Source: an uncultured Oscillospiraceae bacterium
GTDB taxonomy: Bacteria > Bacillota > Clostridia > Oscillospirales > Ruminococcaceae
Assembly: GCA_900553955.1 (NCBI GenBank)
Contig: USFO01000028.1
Location: forward strand, 1-16,905
Reading direction: 5' to 3'
Length of the DNA stretch: 16,905 nucleotides
Part shown: positions 1 to 7,013 of the stretch, piece after piece
Numbering within the stretch: the stretch's first letter is position 1
How the letters are laid out: each line of letters starts with the position of its first letter
Notes under the pieces: generated by a model
The model's input: only the letters and a program-made list of their open reading frames with translations
Database searches by the model: none
What the model was told of the DNA's origin: nothing
Program-made: the position numbers and the translations under genes

Positions 1-120
1 CCTTGGGAGCGGACTTTTCCGCAGGCTTCTCCGCCTTGGGAGCAGACTTCTCCGCGGGCTTCTCCGCCTTGGGAGCGGACTTTTCCGCAGGCTTCTCCGC
101 CTTGGGAGCGGGTTTCTCCG
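1..120. repeat. 33-bp tandem repeats in the infB linker
   Basis: Three full 33-bp units (1-33, 34-66, 67-99) and a shortened 21-bp unit (100-120) lie in tandem and probably continue beyond the window edge. Units 1 and 3 are identical; unit 2 differs at a few third-codon positions. On the minus strand each unit encodes AEKPAEKSAPK, part of the disordered, charged IF-2 linker. A unit of 33 bp keeps frame, so expansion or contraction changes linker length without breaking the gene. Confidence 0.9.
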
Positions 121-412
121 CCTTTGGGGCGGACTTTTTCTCTTCTTTTACAGACTTAGGCTCTTCTTTTTTTGGTTCGGGCTTTTTCAGCTCCTCTTTC
201 GGCTGGCTTGCCATAGCAAAATACTGTGCAAAGCTTGTTACTTCCTTTGCTTTTGTATAATGCTCAAACACATAGTTCAGCTCCTGCTCGGTAAGGGCGG
301 TCTGCGCCTTTTTTGCCGGGAACTTTTCGCCCAGCGTATCGAGAACGTCTTTTACCGGGAGCTTCAAATCTTTTGCCACGTCGGCAACTTTATATTTAAT
401 ATTTTCAATCAT
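1..412 (-). CDS. infB: Translation initiation factor IF-2, N-terminal part (cut by window edge)
   Basis: IF-2 is the GTPase that places initiator fMet-tRNA on the 30S subunit. Only the first 137 codons lie in the window. The visible protein opens with MIENIKYKVADVAKDLKLP, the small IF2_N helical fold (about residues 1-50, with a TEQELNYVFEHY segment), and then becomes a Lys/Glu/Pro/Ala-rich linker from about residue 70. The linker carries an 11-residue tandem repeat AEKPAEKSAPK encoded by 33-bp units. The G domain and C-terminal domains are outside the window. The ATG at 412 directly abuts the ylxQ stop (TAA ATG), and a GGAGGG ribosome binding site at about 422-428 lies inside the ylxQ end, so the two are probably translationally coupled. 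Identity rests on the N-terminal fold, the linker and the conserved operon position. Confidence 0.93.
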   Translation of the reverse strand, partial: MIENIKYKVADVAKDLKLPVKDVLDTLGEKFPAKKAQTALTEQELNYVFEHYTKAKEVTSFAQYFAMASQPKEELKKPEPKKEEPKSVKEEKKSAPKAEKPAPKAEKPAEKSAPKAEKPAEKSAPKAEKPAEKSAPK

Positions 413-775
413 TTAAGCGTTTCCCTCCTGAATTCGTGCTGTTTCGCGGTGTGCCTGCACTGCGTTTGCGCCTTCGCAAAGCAGCCGGTTTATTTTGTTT
501 GCAAATCCGCTGTCGCAAACCGCAAGCACACCCGCACGCTTCGCAACGGCATAACTTATTTCGTCCATGGTAAGGGGCAATGTCCGCACCGGAAGCCCGG
601 CTTCCTGCGCTGTTTTGGTGATTTCCCGGGTTGTCCGCGGCGAAGCGTCCTTTGCAAGAAGCACAAGGCAGGCTGTTTTCTTTGCGATGGCTTCGGCAGT
701 TATGTCAAAACCGAGAACAAGCCTTCCCGCTCTTCTGCAAAGCCCGAGTATTCCGGAAATTTTATCGGCCGGCAT
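413..775 (-). CDS. ylxQ: L7Ae-family RNA-binding protein YlxQ
   Basis: This 120-residue protein belongs to the L7Ae/L30e/S12e family, small alpha-beta-alpha proteins that bind kink-turn RNA. The family signature is visible as GILGLCRRAGRLVLGFD near the N-terminus, LVLLAKDASPRT in the middle, and the AVAKRAGVLAVCDSGFANKI C-terminal part. The exact role of the YlxQ branch is not settled; its constant place between ylxR and infB points to ribosome or RNase P related RNA work. The ATG at 775 was chosen because the family begins with this MPADKISG-like segment; a longer reading to 895 only adds a basic tail antisense-like in composition and lying inside ylxR. The start overlaps the ylxR stop by 14 bp, and the stop touches infB ATG, so the three genes are likely co-translated. 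Confidence 0.88.
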   Translation of the reverse strand: MPADKISGILGLCRRAGRLVLGFDITAEAIAKKTACLVLLAKDASPRTTREITKTAQEAGLPVRTLPLTMDEISYAVAKRAGVLAVCDSGFANKINRLLCEGANAVQAHRETARIQEGNA

Positions 776-1031
776 CGGTGCAAAGCTCCTTTTCAAGCGC
801 GTCATAAACTTCCTCCGGAATTGGGGCGGAAAAGACCTTTTCAAGCCTTTTGGACTTACGCGCCTTTTTAAGGCACTCCGGGTTTGGGCACACATAAGCG
901 CCCCTGCCGGGGCTACGCCCTGTTCTGTCGACGGAAATTTCGTCCTCCGGGCTTTTTACCACCCGCACCAGTTCTTTTTTAGGCTTCATTTCGCCACAGC
1001 CGGTGCACATCCTCATGGGTATTTTTTTCAA
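762..1031 (-). CDS. rnpM: YlxR / RNase P modulator RnpM
   Basis: The 89-residue product is a YlxR-family (DUF448) RNA-binding protein; in Bacillus the family member has been reported to bind RNase P RNA and modulate its activity. Visible signatures are MRMCTGCGEMKPKKELVRVV at the N-terminus, the GRSPGRGAYVC loop, and the C-terminal basic helix CLKKARKSKRLEKVF. The start is a TTG at 1031 preceded by GGAAGGAGAG at a normal distance; the next in-frame ATG codons would be five or seven residues in and too far from this site. It lies 44 bp downstream of nusA and overlaps ylxQ by 14 bp, in the standard Firmicutes operon order. Confidence 0.93.
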   Translation of the reverse strand: MKKIPMRMCTGCGEMKPKKELVRVVKSPEDEISVDRTGRSPGRGAYVCPNPECLKKARKSKRLEKVFSAPIPEEVYDALEKELCTDAGR

Positions 1032-1075
1032 AGCGCGCCACTCTCCTTCCGTAAAAAATCTGCGCCTTTTTTATA

Positions 1076-2128
1076 TTATTCCTCGCCGAAGAATCCGCTT
1101 TCCGGCTTGATATCAATCTTCCAGCCGGTCAGTCTTGCGGCAAGTCTTGCGTTCTGTCCTCTGTTGCCGATGGCAAGGGAAAGCTGCTCATCCGGAACCT
1201 TTACTTTGCAGGCGCGGGCGCCGTCAGGGTCAACCTCCACGGAGACAACCCTTGCGGGGGAAAGCGCGGCGGAAATAAACTCCACCGGGTCTTCGGAATA
1301 CTGCACGACGTCGATTTTTTCGCCGCCAAGCTCATCAACAATCTTTGCCACACGGGCGCCTCTTGCGCCTATGCAGGCGCCCACGGCGTCAACATCGGGG
1401 TCGCGGCTCCAAACCGCAAGCTTGGTTCTGGAGCCTGCCTCTCTGGAAACGGCCTTTATCTCAACGGTTCCCTCGTAGACCTCCGGAACCTCTATCTCAA
1501 ACAGACGTTTTACCAAGCCGGGATGAGTTCTGGAAATCATAACCTTGGGGCCGCGCTCGGAATTGGCGACTTCCACAACATAAACCTTGATTTTCTCGCC
1601 GTCCTCAAAGGTTTCGCCGGGAATCTGCTCTGACTTGAGCAGGTACGCTTCGTTATGGTCAATTTCAAGGGTTACGTTGCCGCGCACCGGGTCGGTACTG
1701 ATAACGGTGGCGGTGATAATCTCGTGCTCGCGGCTTTGGAATTCCTTGAGCACCTGTCCTCTTTCCGCCTCGCGGATTCCCTGCTTTATAACATGCTTTG
1801 CAGTCTGGGCGGCAATGCGTCCGAACTGCTTGGTTTCAAGCGGAATATCCACAACGTCGCCCACCTGAGCTTTTTTGTCGTACTTTGCCGCCTGGTCAAC
1901 GTTTATCTGGTTTGCCGGATCCTCCACCTCGTCAACCACGGTTTTGCGAAGGGCAACCTCAAAGGTCTGGGTGTCCGGGTCTATAATCGCTTTTACGTCC
2001 TCTATGCCGGCGTAATCCTTACGCACGGCGATTACAATGGCATTTTCTATCTTTTCGCAAAGATATTCGACGGATATGCCCTTTTCCGCTTCAAGAAGCT
2101 TTAACGCTTCAAAAAATTCTGCGTTCAT
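1076..2128 (-). CDS. nusA: Transcription elongation/termination factor NusA
   Basis: NusA binds RNA polymerase and nascent RNA, and controls pausing, intrinsic termination and antitermination. The 350-residue protein has the usual short Firmicutes layout: N-terminal polymerase-binding domain (about 1-125, beginning MNAEFFEALKLLEAEKGIS), S1 domain (about 130-200), KH1 with GARG at about 254-257, and KH2 with GNRGQNARLA at about 321-330. The C-terminal acidic repeats of proteobacterial NusA are absent, as expected. The ATG at 2128 follows GGAGG at about 2141-2145, which lies just before the rimP stop; the gap to rimP is 18 bp, so the two genes are one transcript. It is complete, with no oddities. 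Confidence 0.97.
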   Translation of the reverse strand: MNAEFFEALKLLEAEKGISVEYLCEKIENAIVIAVRKDYAGIEDVKAIIDPDTQTFEVALRKTVVDEVEDPANQINVDQAAKYDKKAQVGDVVDIPLETKQFGRIAAQTAKHVIKQGIREAERGQVLKEFQSREHEIITATVISTDPVRGNVTLEIDHNEAYLLKSEQIPGETFEDGEKIKVYVVEVANSERGPKVMISRTHPGLVKRLFEIEVPEVYEGTVEIKAVSREAGSRTKLAVWSRDPDVDAVGACIGARGARVAKIVDELGGEKIDVVQYSEDPVEFISAALSPARVVSVEVDPDGARACKVKVPDEQLSLAIGNRGQNARLAARLTGWKIDIKPESGFFGEE

Positions 2129-2146
2129 TTTTTGTAATTCCTCCTG

Positions 2147-2656
2147 TTATTCAGCGGTGTCGTCCGCCATTGTATCGTTGTCAAAATCATAGTAGAGCTT
2201 GATGAAAGCCGTATCGCTTTTGGGGAAGGTCATTATGGTGCCATCCTCCTGCTCCGCGGTGATTACGCCGTCTTTTACATCATTGAGCTGAAGAAGGAAT
2301 TCTCTCTTATTATATCCCTCCGGCGCGCGGATAAATTTAACCGTGGCAAGACAGCCCAGATAGCGGCGAATTTGCTGCTCGTTATTGAGCTTGCGTTCAA
2401 TACCCGGAGAAGATACCTCCATAACATAGCTTTTCTCTATGGGGTCCGCCTCATCCAGAACCGGATCCATGGCGCGGCTGAAGCTTTCGCAGTCCTCTAT
2501 GGTCAAGCCGTCCTTATCCACGAAAAAGCGAAGGTACCATTCGGTTCCCTCCTTTTCAAAGCGAACGTCCCAAAGCTCAAGGCCGAGCTTTTCCGCCACC
2601 GGCTGCGCCAATTCCGCACAAACCTGCGCGGTATTTTTCTTTTTACCCTCTGCCAA
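2147..2656 (-). CDS. rimP: Ribosome maturation factor RimP
   Basis: RimP assists assembly of the 30S subunit. The 169-residue protein shows the N-terminal domain motifs GLELWDVRFEKEGTEWYLRF and DGLTIEDCESFSRAMDPVLDE, followed by YVMEVSSPGIERKL, the family hallmark, and a C-terminal SH3-like domain from about residue 95. The start is TTG at 2656 with GGGAGGTG upstream at about 2667-2674; there is no better-placed ATG. It is the first gene of the nusA operon here, and the promoter candidate lies about 90-120 bp upstream. Confidence 0.94.
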   Translation of the reverse strand: MAEGKKKNTAQVCAELAQPVAEKLGLELWDVRFEKEGTEWYLRFFVDKDGLTIEDCESFSRAMDPVLDEADPIEKSYVMEVSSPGIERKLNNEQQIRRYLGCLATVKFIRAPEGYNKREFLLQLNDVKDGVITAEQEDGTIMTFPKSDTAFIKLYYDFDNDTMADDTAE

Positions 2657-2744
2657 AAAACAGCACCTCCCGAATTTGCTTCATCAACAGAAAAGAGCGG
2701 GCTTTTCGTTCCCACTCTTTCATCCTACTCTAATATTCTACTAT

Positions 2745-2778
2745 ATTATAGTTTACCATATACATTTAGGAATTGCAA
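2745..2778 (-). promoter_or_regulatory. Candidate promoter of the rimP-nusA-infB operon
   Basis: Reading the minus strand, TTGCAA (2773-2778) is followed after exactly 17 bp by TAAACT (2750-2755), which runs straight into TATAAT (2745-2750) in an AT-rich tract. The first pair is the better spaced; the second -10 is the better match. It lies about 90 bp before the rimP start with no other gene between, so it is the natural operon promoter. This comes from motif reading only. Confidence 0.5.
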
Positions 2779-2842
2779 GAGTTTTTCTTAAATATAACAG
2801 GATAAATATAAGGGATATTAAGCTTTTAAGCGCTATTTATAC

Positions 2843-2871
2843 AAAATCCGCCCCTTTTGTCAAGGGGCGGA
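2843..2871 (-). terminator. Intrinsic terminator after pnp
   Basis: The arms 2848-2856 and 2862-2870 form a 9-bp GC-rich stem (CCGCCCCTT on the plus strand) with a 5-nt loop; 2847/2871 adds a tenth pair. On the minus strand the stem is followed by ATTTTGT. It sits 14 bp past the pnp stop codon. Confidence 0.85.
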
Positions 2872-2884
2872 GTTGAAAATCCGA

Positions 2885-4999
2885 TTATTTTCTGTTCTTG
2901 CGAGCCTCGATGTCCGCAAGAGCGTCCTTGCGGGACAGATTTATTCTGCCCTGCTGGTCGATTTCAACGACCTTGACAACGATTTCGTCGCCGGGCTTTA
3001 CCACGTCCTCAACCTTTTCGACGCGCTTGTTGTCAAGCTTGGAGATGTGGCACAGACCCTCCTTGCCGGGGGCGATTTCCACGAACGCGCCGAACTGCAT
3101 AAGGCGGGTTACCTTGCCCTTGTAGATTGCGCCGACCTCGGGATCCATGGTGATGGTCTGGATTACCTGAATTGCGCGGCGAACATTCTCGATGTCCATA
3201 CCGGAAACAAATACGTGACCATCTTCCTCAACGTCGATTTTGACCTGGCACTCGGCGCAGATTTTCTGAATGGTTTTACCGCCGGAGCCGATAACGTCAC
3301 GGATTTTCTCGGTGTCGATAACCATGCTGAGCATCTTGGGAGCGTATTTGGAAAGCTCCGCTCTCGGCTCGGCAATGACGGGAGCCATAATGTCGTTGAG
3401 AATATAAAGTCTTGCCTTCTCGGTTTTGTCAAGGGCCTCCTTGATGATTTCCGGAGTAAGACCATCGCATTTAAGGTCCATCTGAATGGCGGTGATACCG
3501 TCGCGGGTTCCTGCAACCTTGAAGTCCATATCGCCGAAGAAGTCCTCAAGACCCTGAATGTCGACCATGGTCATCCAGCGCTCACCCTTGGTGATAAGGC
3601 CGCAGGATATACCGGCAACGGGCTTTTTAATCGGAACGCCCGCGTCCATAAGCGCAAGGGTGGAGCCGCAGATTGCGCCCTGGCTGGTGGAGCCGTTGGA
3701 GGAAAGAACCTCGGAAACGGTACGGATTGCATAGGGGAATTCCTCAACGGAGGGGATAACCGGCTCAAGCGCTCTCTCTGCAAGTGCGCCGTGACCGATT
3801 TCGCGGCGGCCGGGACCTCTGGAGGGGCGGGTTTCGCCTACGGAGTAGGAGGGCATATTGTACTGGTGCATATAGCGCTTGCTCTCTACGCCGTCAATGC
3901 CGTCAAGCTCCTGCGCCTCGGAGATAATGCCGAGGGTGGCAATAGTGAGCACCTGGGTCTGTCCGCGGGTGAACATACCGGAGCCGTGAACTCTGGGGAG
4001 AAGACCGACCTCCGCCGCAAGAGGACGGATTTCGTCAAGTCCGCGTCCGTCAACACGCTTGCCGTCGTCAATAAGCCAGCGGCGAACAACGTATTTCTGG
4101 AGCTTATAGATAGCCTCGTCGATTTTGAGAATATCGTCGGGGTAGATTTCGTCGAATTTTTCGTGAATGGCGGCGATAATGGGCTGAAGAGCGGCGTCGC
4201 GGACGTTTTTATCATCGGTGTCGAGGGCTTTTCTCACATCCTCAATGGCAAAGTCCTTGATTGCATCAAAGAGCTCGTGGGGAACCTCGATTTTCTGATA
4301 CTCGAACTTAGGCTTGCCGATTTCGGCAACAACGGAGTTGATGAAATTGACCATTTTGACGTTCTCCTCATGAGCGGTCATAATGGCCTTGAGCATGGTT
4401 TCGTTGTCAACCTCGTTTGCGCCGGCTTCAATCATAACAACCTTTTTGTCGGTGGAGCTGACGATGAGGTGCAGGTCAGATTTGGCCTCCTGCTCGGCGG
4501 TGGGGTTCAGGATGATTTCGCCGTCCACAAGGGCAACCTGGCAGCCTGCGATAGGACCGTTCCACGGAATATCGGAGATAGCGGTCGCCATGGAGGCGCC
4601 GAGCATACCGCAGATTGCATAGGGGTAGTCCGGGTCAACGGAAAGAGCGGACATAACCACGGCGCAGTCGTTTCGCATATCCTTGGGGAAAAGCGGGCGC
4701 ATGGGGCGGTCGACAACGCGGCTGTCAAGAATGGCGCGGTCGGTGGGGCGACCCTCTCTTCTGGGGAAGGAGCCGGGGATTTTGCCCACGGAATAGAGCT
4801 TTTCGTCAAAGTCAACGGAAAGCGGGAAGTAGTCAATGCCCTCTCTGGGGGTCTTGCTGGCGGTGACGTTGCAGAGAACTGCGGTTTCGCCGTATCTTAC
4901 AAGGATGGATGCGTTCGCAAGAGCGCACATTTTGCCGGTTTCAAAGGTGATTTTCTTTCCGGCAAATTCGGTTTCAAAAACTCTGTAATTTTCGAACAA
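2885..4999 (-). CDS. pnp: Polyribonucleotide nucleotidyltransferase (PNPase)
   Basis: PNPase degrades RNA 3' to 5' using phosphate and is a main exonuclease of mRNA decay. The protein shows two RNase PH-like cores (first near TGKMCALANASILVRYGETA, second containing RRWLIDDGKRVDGRGLDEIRP and the acidic GDMDFKVAGTRDG stretch), then a KH domain (VIGSGGKTIQKI) and a C-terminal S1 domain (YKGKVTRLMQFGAFVEI to INLSRKDAL). I place the start at TTG 4999 because GGAGG lies 8 nt upstream (about 5008-5012) and the resulting 704 residues align end to end with the usual 705-residue Bacillus protein. An in-frame GTG at 5026 would add nine residues but has no ribosome binding site. rpsO lies upstream on the same strand, the common rpsO-pnp pairing. 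Confidence 0.96.
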   Translation of the reverse strand: MFENYRVFETEFAGKKITFETGKMCALANASILVRYGETAVLCNVTASKTPREGIDYFPLSVDFDEKLYSVGKIPGSFPRREGRPTDRAILDSRVVDRPMRPLFPKDMRNDCAVVMSALSVDPDYPYAICGMLGASMATAISDIPWNGPIAGCQVALVDGEIILNPTAEQEAKSDLHLIVSSTDKKVVMIEAGANEVDNETMLKAIMTAHEENVKMVNFINSVVAEIGKPKFEYQKIEVPHELFDAIKDFAIEDVRKALDTDDKNVRDAALQPIIAAIHEKFDEIYPDDILKIDEAIYKLQKYVVRRWLIDDGKRVDGRGLDEIRPLAAEVGLLPRVHGSGMFTRGQTQVLTIATLGIISEAQELDGIDGVESKRYMHQYNMPSYSVGETRPSRGPGRREIGHGALAERALEPVIPSVEEFPYAIRTVSEVLSSNGSTSQGAICGSTLALMDAGVPIKKPVAGISCGLITKGERWMTMVDIQGLEDFFGDMDFKVAGTRDGITAIQMDLKCDGLTPEIIKEALDKTEKARLYILNDIMAPVIAEPRAELSKYAPKMLSMVIDTEKIRDVIGSGGKTIQKICAECQVKIDVEEDGHVFVSGMDIENVRRAIQVIQTITMDPEVGAIYKGKVTRLMQFGAFVEIAPGKEGLCHISKLDNKRVEKVEDVVKPGDEIVVKVVEIDQQGRINLSRKDALADIEARKNRK

Positions 5000-5182
5000 A
5001 AAAATTTCCTCCGTTTCATTTTGCACGCGGCAAAACGAAAGCGGAGGCGGGAATAAACAATAAATCCAAAAAGCAAATGCTTGCTTCCTCGATTAACTGC
5101 TTATTTCCGGCGGCGTCTTCCGTTTTGCTCTGTGCCTTTGTATTTGTGTTTGTTTTTTCTTGGTTTATGCTTTTATTTCAAG

Positions 5183-5219
5183 AAAGTCAGGCGGAAAAGC
5201 GCTCCGCCTGACTTTTTTT
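5183..5219 (-). terminator. Strong hairpin between rpsO and pnp, probable rpsO terminator
   Basis: Arms 5183-5195 and 5203-5215 pair perfectly over 13 bp around a 7-nt loop (5196-5202). On the minus strand it lies just after the rpsO stop, but the T-rich tail in that direction is short (TTTCTTG), so termination may be partial and allow read-through into pnp. In the plus direction seven T residues end the stem, which makes it a good terminator for antisense transcripts coming from pnp. Confidence 0.7.
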
Positions 5220-5226
5220 GACAGAA

Positions 5227-5493
5227 TTATTTGCGGATACCGAGTTTTTCAACAATGGCACGGTAACGCTCGATGTCGGTCTTCTTCAGGTAGTTGAGAA
5301 GGTTGCGGCGACGACCTACCATTTTGAAAAGGCCGCGGCGGCTGTGGTTATCCTTCTTGTGCTCCTTCAGGTGCTCGGTAAGGTCGGCAATTCTCTTGGT
5401 GAGAACGGCAATCTGAACCTCGGGAGAACCGGTATCGGTTTCGTGCATACGGTTAGCTTCGATAACCGCTGCTTTTTCTTCTTTACGCATCAT
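5227..5493 (-). CDS. rpsO: 30S ribosomal protein S15
   Basis: S15 is an early-binding small-subunit protein that nucleates the central domain of 16S rRNA. The 88-residue product carries the family core DTGSPEVQIAVLTKRIADLTEHL, then HKKDNHSRRGLFKMVGRRRNLLNYL and a C-terminal YRAIVEKLGIRK, matching the normal 88-89 residue length. Two ATG codons stand in tandem at 5493 and 5490; GAGGT at about 5503-5507 is 8 nt from the first, so 5493 is preferred. A longer reading to 5532 adds an unconserved tail upstream of the ribosome binding site and is rejected. The gene has its own strong promoter and a long leader that may allow autoregulation, and is followed by pnp. Confidence 0.97.
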   Translation of the reverse strand: MMRKEEKAAVIEANRMHETDTGSPEVQIAVLTKRIADLTEHLKEHKKDNHSRRGLFKMVGRRRNLLNYLKKTDIERYRAIVEKLGIRK

Positions 5494-5659
5494 AGTAAAT
5501 ACACCTCGTTTTTTAGAATTTGGCTTTCTCACAGAAAAAGGCGTTTACAAAACTAATGAGATGTAACCGCAGGCGGCAGCGTTCGGCAAAGCCAAGCGCG
5601 GCTTAGCGGACATACCTTTTTCCGAGCGAAAGTTATAAAATGCTCCGTTAAACACGGAC
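5494..5659 (-). promoter_or_regulatory. Structured rpsO leader, candidate S15 autoregulatory RNA
   Basis: The leader holds a small hairpin at 5644-5658 (5-bp stem), a longer one at 5579-5599 (nine paired positions with one mismatch around an AAA/TTT triloop), and a helix that can enclose it (5564-5570 with 5598-5605, one bulge). S15 is known in several bacteria, including Firmicutes, to repress its own mRNA through such leaders, but the structures differ by lineage, so the role here is inferred only from length, folding and position. Confidence 0.4.
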
Positions 5660-5665
5660 TTAAAT

Positions 5666-5695
5666 AGTATAGCACAACAAACAGTGCTTTGTAAA
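5666..5695 (-). promoter_or_regulatory. Strong promoter of rpsO (extended -10)
   Basis: On the minus strand TTTACA (5690-5695) and TATACT (5666-5671) are 18 bp apart, and TGC directly before the -10 gives an extended -10 element. Transcription should start near 5659, leaving a leader of about 165 nt before the S15 start codon. Confidence 0.75.
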
Positions 5696-5723
5696 GCCCT
5701 TTTTAACAGAATTTTTTCGAAAA

Positions 5724-6488
5724 TCAGCCCTTTGCCTCCTCCTCAAGTGCGGAAACTATTTTAAGTCTGCCGCCGATCTCTTTAAGAGTAAGTATATAAA
5801 GGCCGTCCGGCTCCTCGAAGAGCTGTCTTTCCGCAATAACCTCAAGGGAATCGGAGCCGGGGGTTACGGAGGTGATGTTCCCGCAGGTAACGGCGCCGTA
5901 GCCTCTGCCGCCGCGTACAAGATAGAGCACGCCGTCAACCTCGCTGAAATTATCCGCAACATAGCTTTCGTAAATTTCCGGAAGCATATATTCGTCAAGG
6001 TAGGCGCAAAGCTCGCTCAGGGATTTATAGCTCAGAACCTCGAAGTATGAGGCGTCCGTAGGGTCGGACTCGTAGCCGGGGAAGGAGGAAAGATCTCTGG
6101 AGCCGTCCTCTCTGTAATAGGGGGACAAATCGAGGATCTTTTTGCTCCCGTCCTTGGGGTTTATGATTGCGGATTTGCCGTTTTCAAAGTCCGCGTCAAT
6201 GCCGAAATTCTCCGCCACCACGCCGGCAAAGACATCCACGATGGGTTTGACATCCTCCTCGGTAACTGCGGCAAGGTCTATGCCCCCGGACATACCACTG
6301 CTTTCGCCTTGGGTATTGCCTCCGGGCATATAGCCGTTTCCGCCGGGCATATTTCCGCCCATATCGGAGGAGGACTGAGAGCTGTTCAGACCGCCGAGTA
6401 CCTCGCCGACGATATTATCGACGATGGAGCAGGCCGCAAGCCCCATTATGAGAATTGCCGCCAAAATCGGTGCGATGACTTTTTTCAT
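5724..6488 (-). CDS. Predicted lipoprotein of unknown function
   Basis: The 254-residue protein begins MKKVIAPILAAILIMGLAAC, a lipoprotein signal peptide with a lipobox ending at Cys20, so it should be anchored outside the membrane. Residues about 34-70 are a low-complexity Gly/Ser/Met/Asn linker. The folded part (about 75-254) contains LCAYLDEYMLPEIYESY, DGVLYLVRGGRGYGAV and a C-terminal LYILTLKEIGGRLKIVSAL. This order, a helix then a DG-LY strand followed by a strand-rich end, reminds me of IseA-type inhibitors of cell-wall endopeptidases, but this is a weak resemblance and not an assignment. The ATG at 6488 has AAGGAA about 10 nt upstream. No clear terminator separates it from the rpsO promoter; it may have its own transcript. 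Confidence 0.75.
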   Translation of the reverse strand: MKKVIAPILAAILIMGLAACSIVDNIVGEVLGGLNSSQSSSDMGGNMPGGNGYMPGGNTQGESSGMSGGIDLAAVTEEDVKPIVDVFAGVVAENFGIDADFENGKSAIINPKDGSKKILDLSPYYREDGSRDLSSFPGYESDPTDASYFEVLSYKSLSELCAYLDEYMLPEIYESYVADNFSEVDGVLYLVRGGRGYGAVTCGNITSVTPGSDSLEVIAERQLFEEPDGLYILTLKEIGGRLKIVSALEEEAKG

Positions 6489-6575
6489 TGAATATCATTC
6501 CTTTCGTTTGAATATAAGCAAGCCTTTCGGCGAACTTTCGGTTGTTTTCGCTGAGCTCTGCGGCGAAGCACTTAG

Positions 6576-6656
6576 CCTTCCCCTTGGGGAAGGTGGCGCG
6601 GTGCTGCGCTTTTGCGCTGCACCGTGACGGATGAGGGCAGCCCGCTAAGCGGGCTT
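6576..6656. repeat. Three-hairpin GC-rich dispersed-type repeat, copy 1
   Basis: Three adjacent palindromes are visible: 6576-6593 (CCTTCCCC/GGGGAAGG), 6599-6624 (11-position stem with one T-T mismatch and a TTTT loop) and 6639-6655 (7-bp stem). The words AGGTGGC before and GTGACGGA after the second hairpin recur in the next module, so this is an element family and not a single hairpin. I recall similar elements scattered through gut Clostridia genomes; the copy number in this genome cannot be seen here. Confidence 0.6.
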
Positions 6657-6705
6657 AAATGCGGCACGCTCAAGCTGACGCAGAGTGGTTGCGGCGAGGG
6701 GGCAA

Positions 6706-6746
6706 AGGTGGCACGGCGTATAAAGGATATAAACGCCGTGACGGAA
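6706..6746. repeat. GC-rich dispersed-type repeat, copy 2 (partial)
   Basis: AGGTGGC, then an 8-bp hairpin (6712-6719 with 6733-6740, 13-nt loop), then GTGACGGA. The flanking words match copy 1 while the stem sequence differs, which suggests related but diverged elements. Confidence 0.5.
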
Positions 6747-6859
6747 GGAGAGATACACCGAGTGAGTGCGAAAGCACTTGATATAGGCAAGAGAAAAGGC
6801 AAATGACCGCTTTTTCGCTCCGTGCTCGTCTATACCGAGGTGCAAACAGCGACCTCGCG

Positions 6860-6924
6860 TTCTCTCTCCCTCAGTCGCGCCTCCAAATCTTTTGGGCGCG
6901 CCAGCTCCCTCCTCAGAGGGAGCC
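6860..6924. repeat. CTCCCTCAG-type palindromic repeat
   Basis: TCTCTCCCTCAGTC is followed by a hairpin-forming GCGCC/GGCGC stretch and a perfect 8-bp stem at 6904-6911/6916-6923 with loop CTCA. The pattern of CCCTCAG followed by GCTCCCTC...GAGGGAGC resembles miniature palindromic repeats common in Ruminococcaceae intergenic regions; this is recollection of the pattern, not a search result. Confidence 0.5.
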
Positions 6925-6970
6925 GAGGGCGCTCCCGCGCCGTGCACAGGTTTGCCTCTGTGGCACAACC

Positions 6971-7000
6971 CCATTAAAATGTGCCGCCACGGGCGGCACA
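6971..7000 (-). terminator. Intrinsic terminator of the polA-pth operon
   Basis: A perfect 9-bp stem (6980-6988 with 6992-7000, TGTGCCGCC on the plus strand) closes a 3-nt loop and, read on the minus strand, is followed by ATTTTAATGG. It lies about 75 bp past the pth stop, just after the small hairpin array. Confidence 0.75.
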
Positions 7001-7013
7001 CATTCATTTTTCA

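Larger units (their letters stand above)
6489..7013. other. Non-coding spacer built from GC-rich repeat relics
   Basis: No convincing gene lies between the lipoprotein start and the pth stop. The open frames here are short, of odd composition and run through hairpins. The region holds at least three GC-rich palindromic modules (6576-6656, 6706-6746 and 6860-6924, listed separately) and the pth terminator. The sequence between them (about 6747-6860) shows no recognisable feature. Confidence 0.7.

Noticed and set aside
776..895. N-terminal extension of ylxQ to 895
   Set aside because: Added 40 residues are basic, unconserved and inside rnpM; the L7Ae fold begins at 775.
567..1478. Open frame on the plus strand over ylxQ, rnpM and nusA
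   Set aside because: Crosses three well-supported minus-strand genes, low-complexity Ser/Ala composition, no ribosome binding site.
2873..5056. A 727-codon open frame on the plus strand opposite pnp
   Set aside because: It is the antisense of a clearly real PNPase gene; its protein is a monotonous Gly/Asn/Val/Asp-rich sequence with no domain. Long antisense frames are expected over GC-rich conserved genes.
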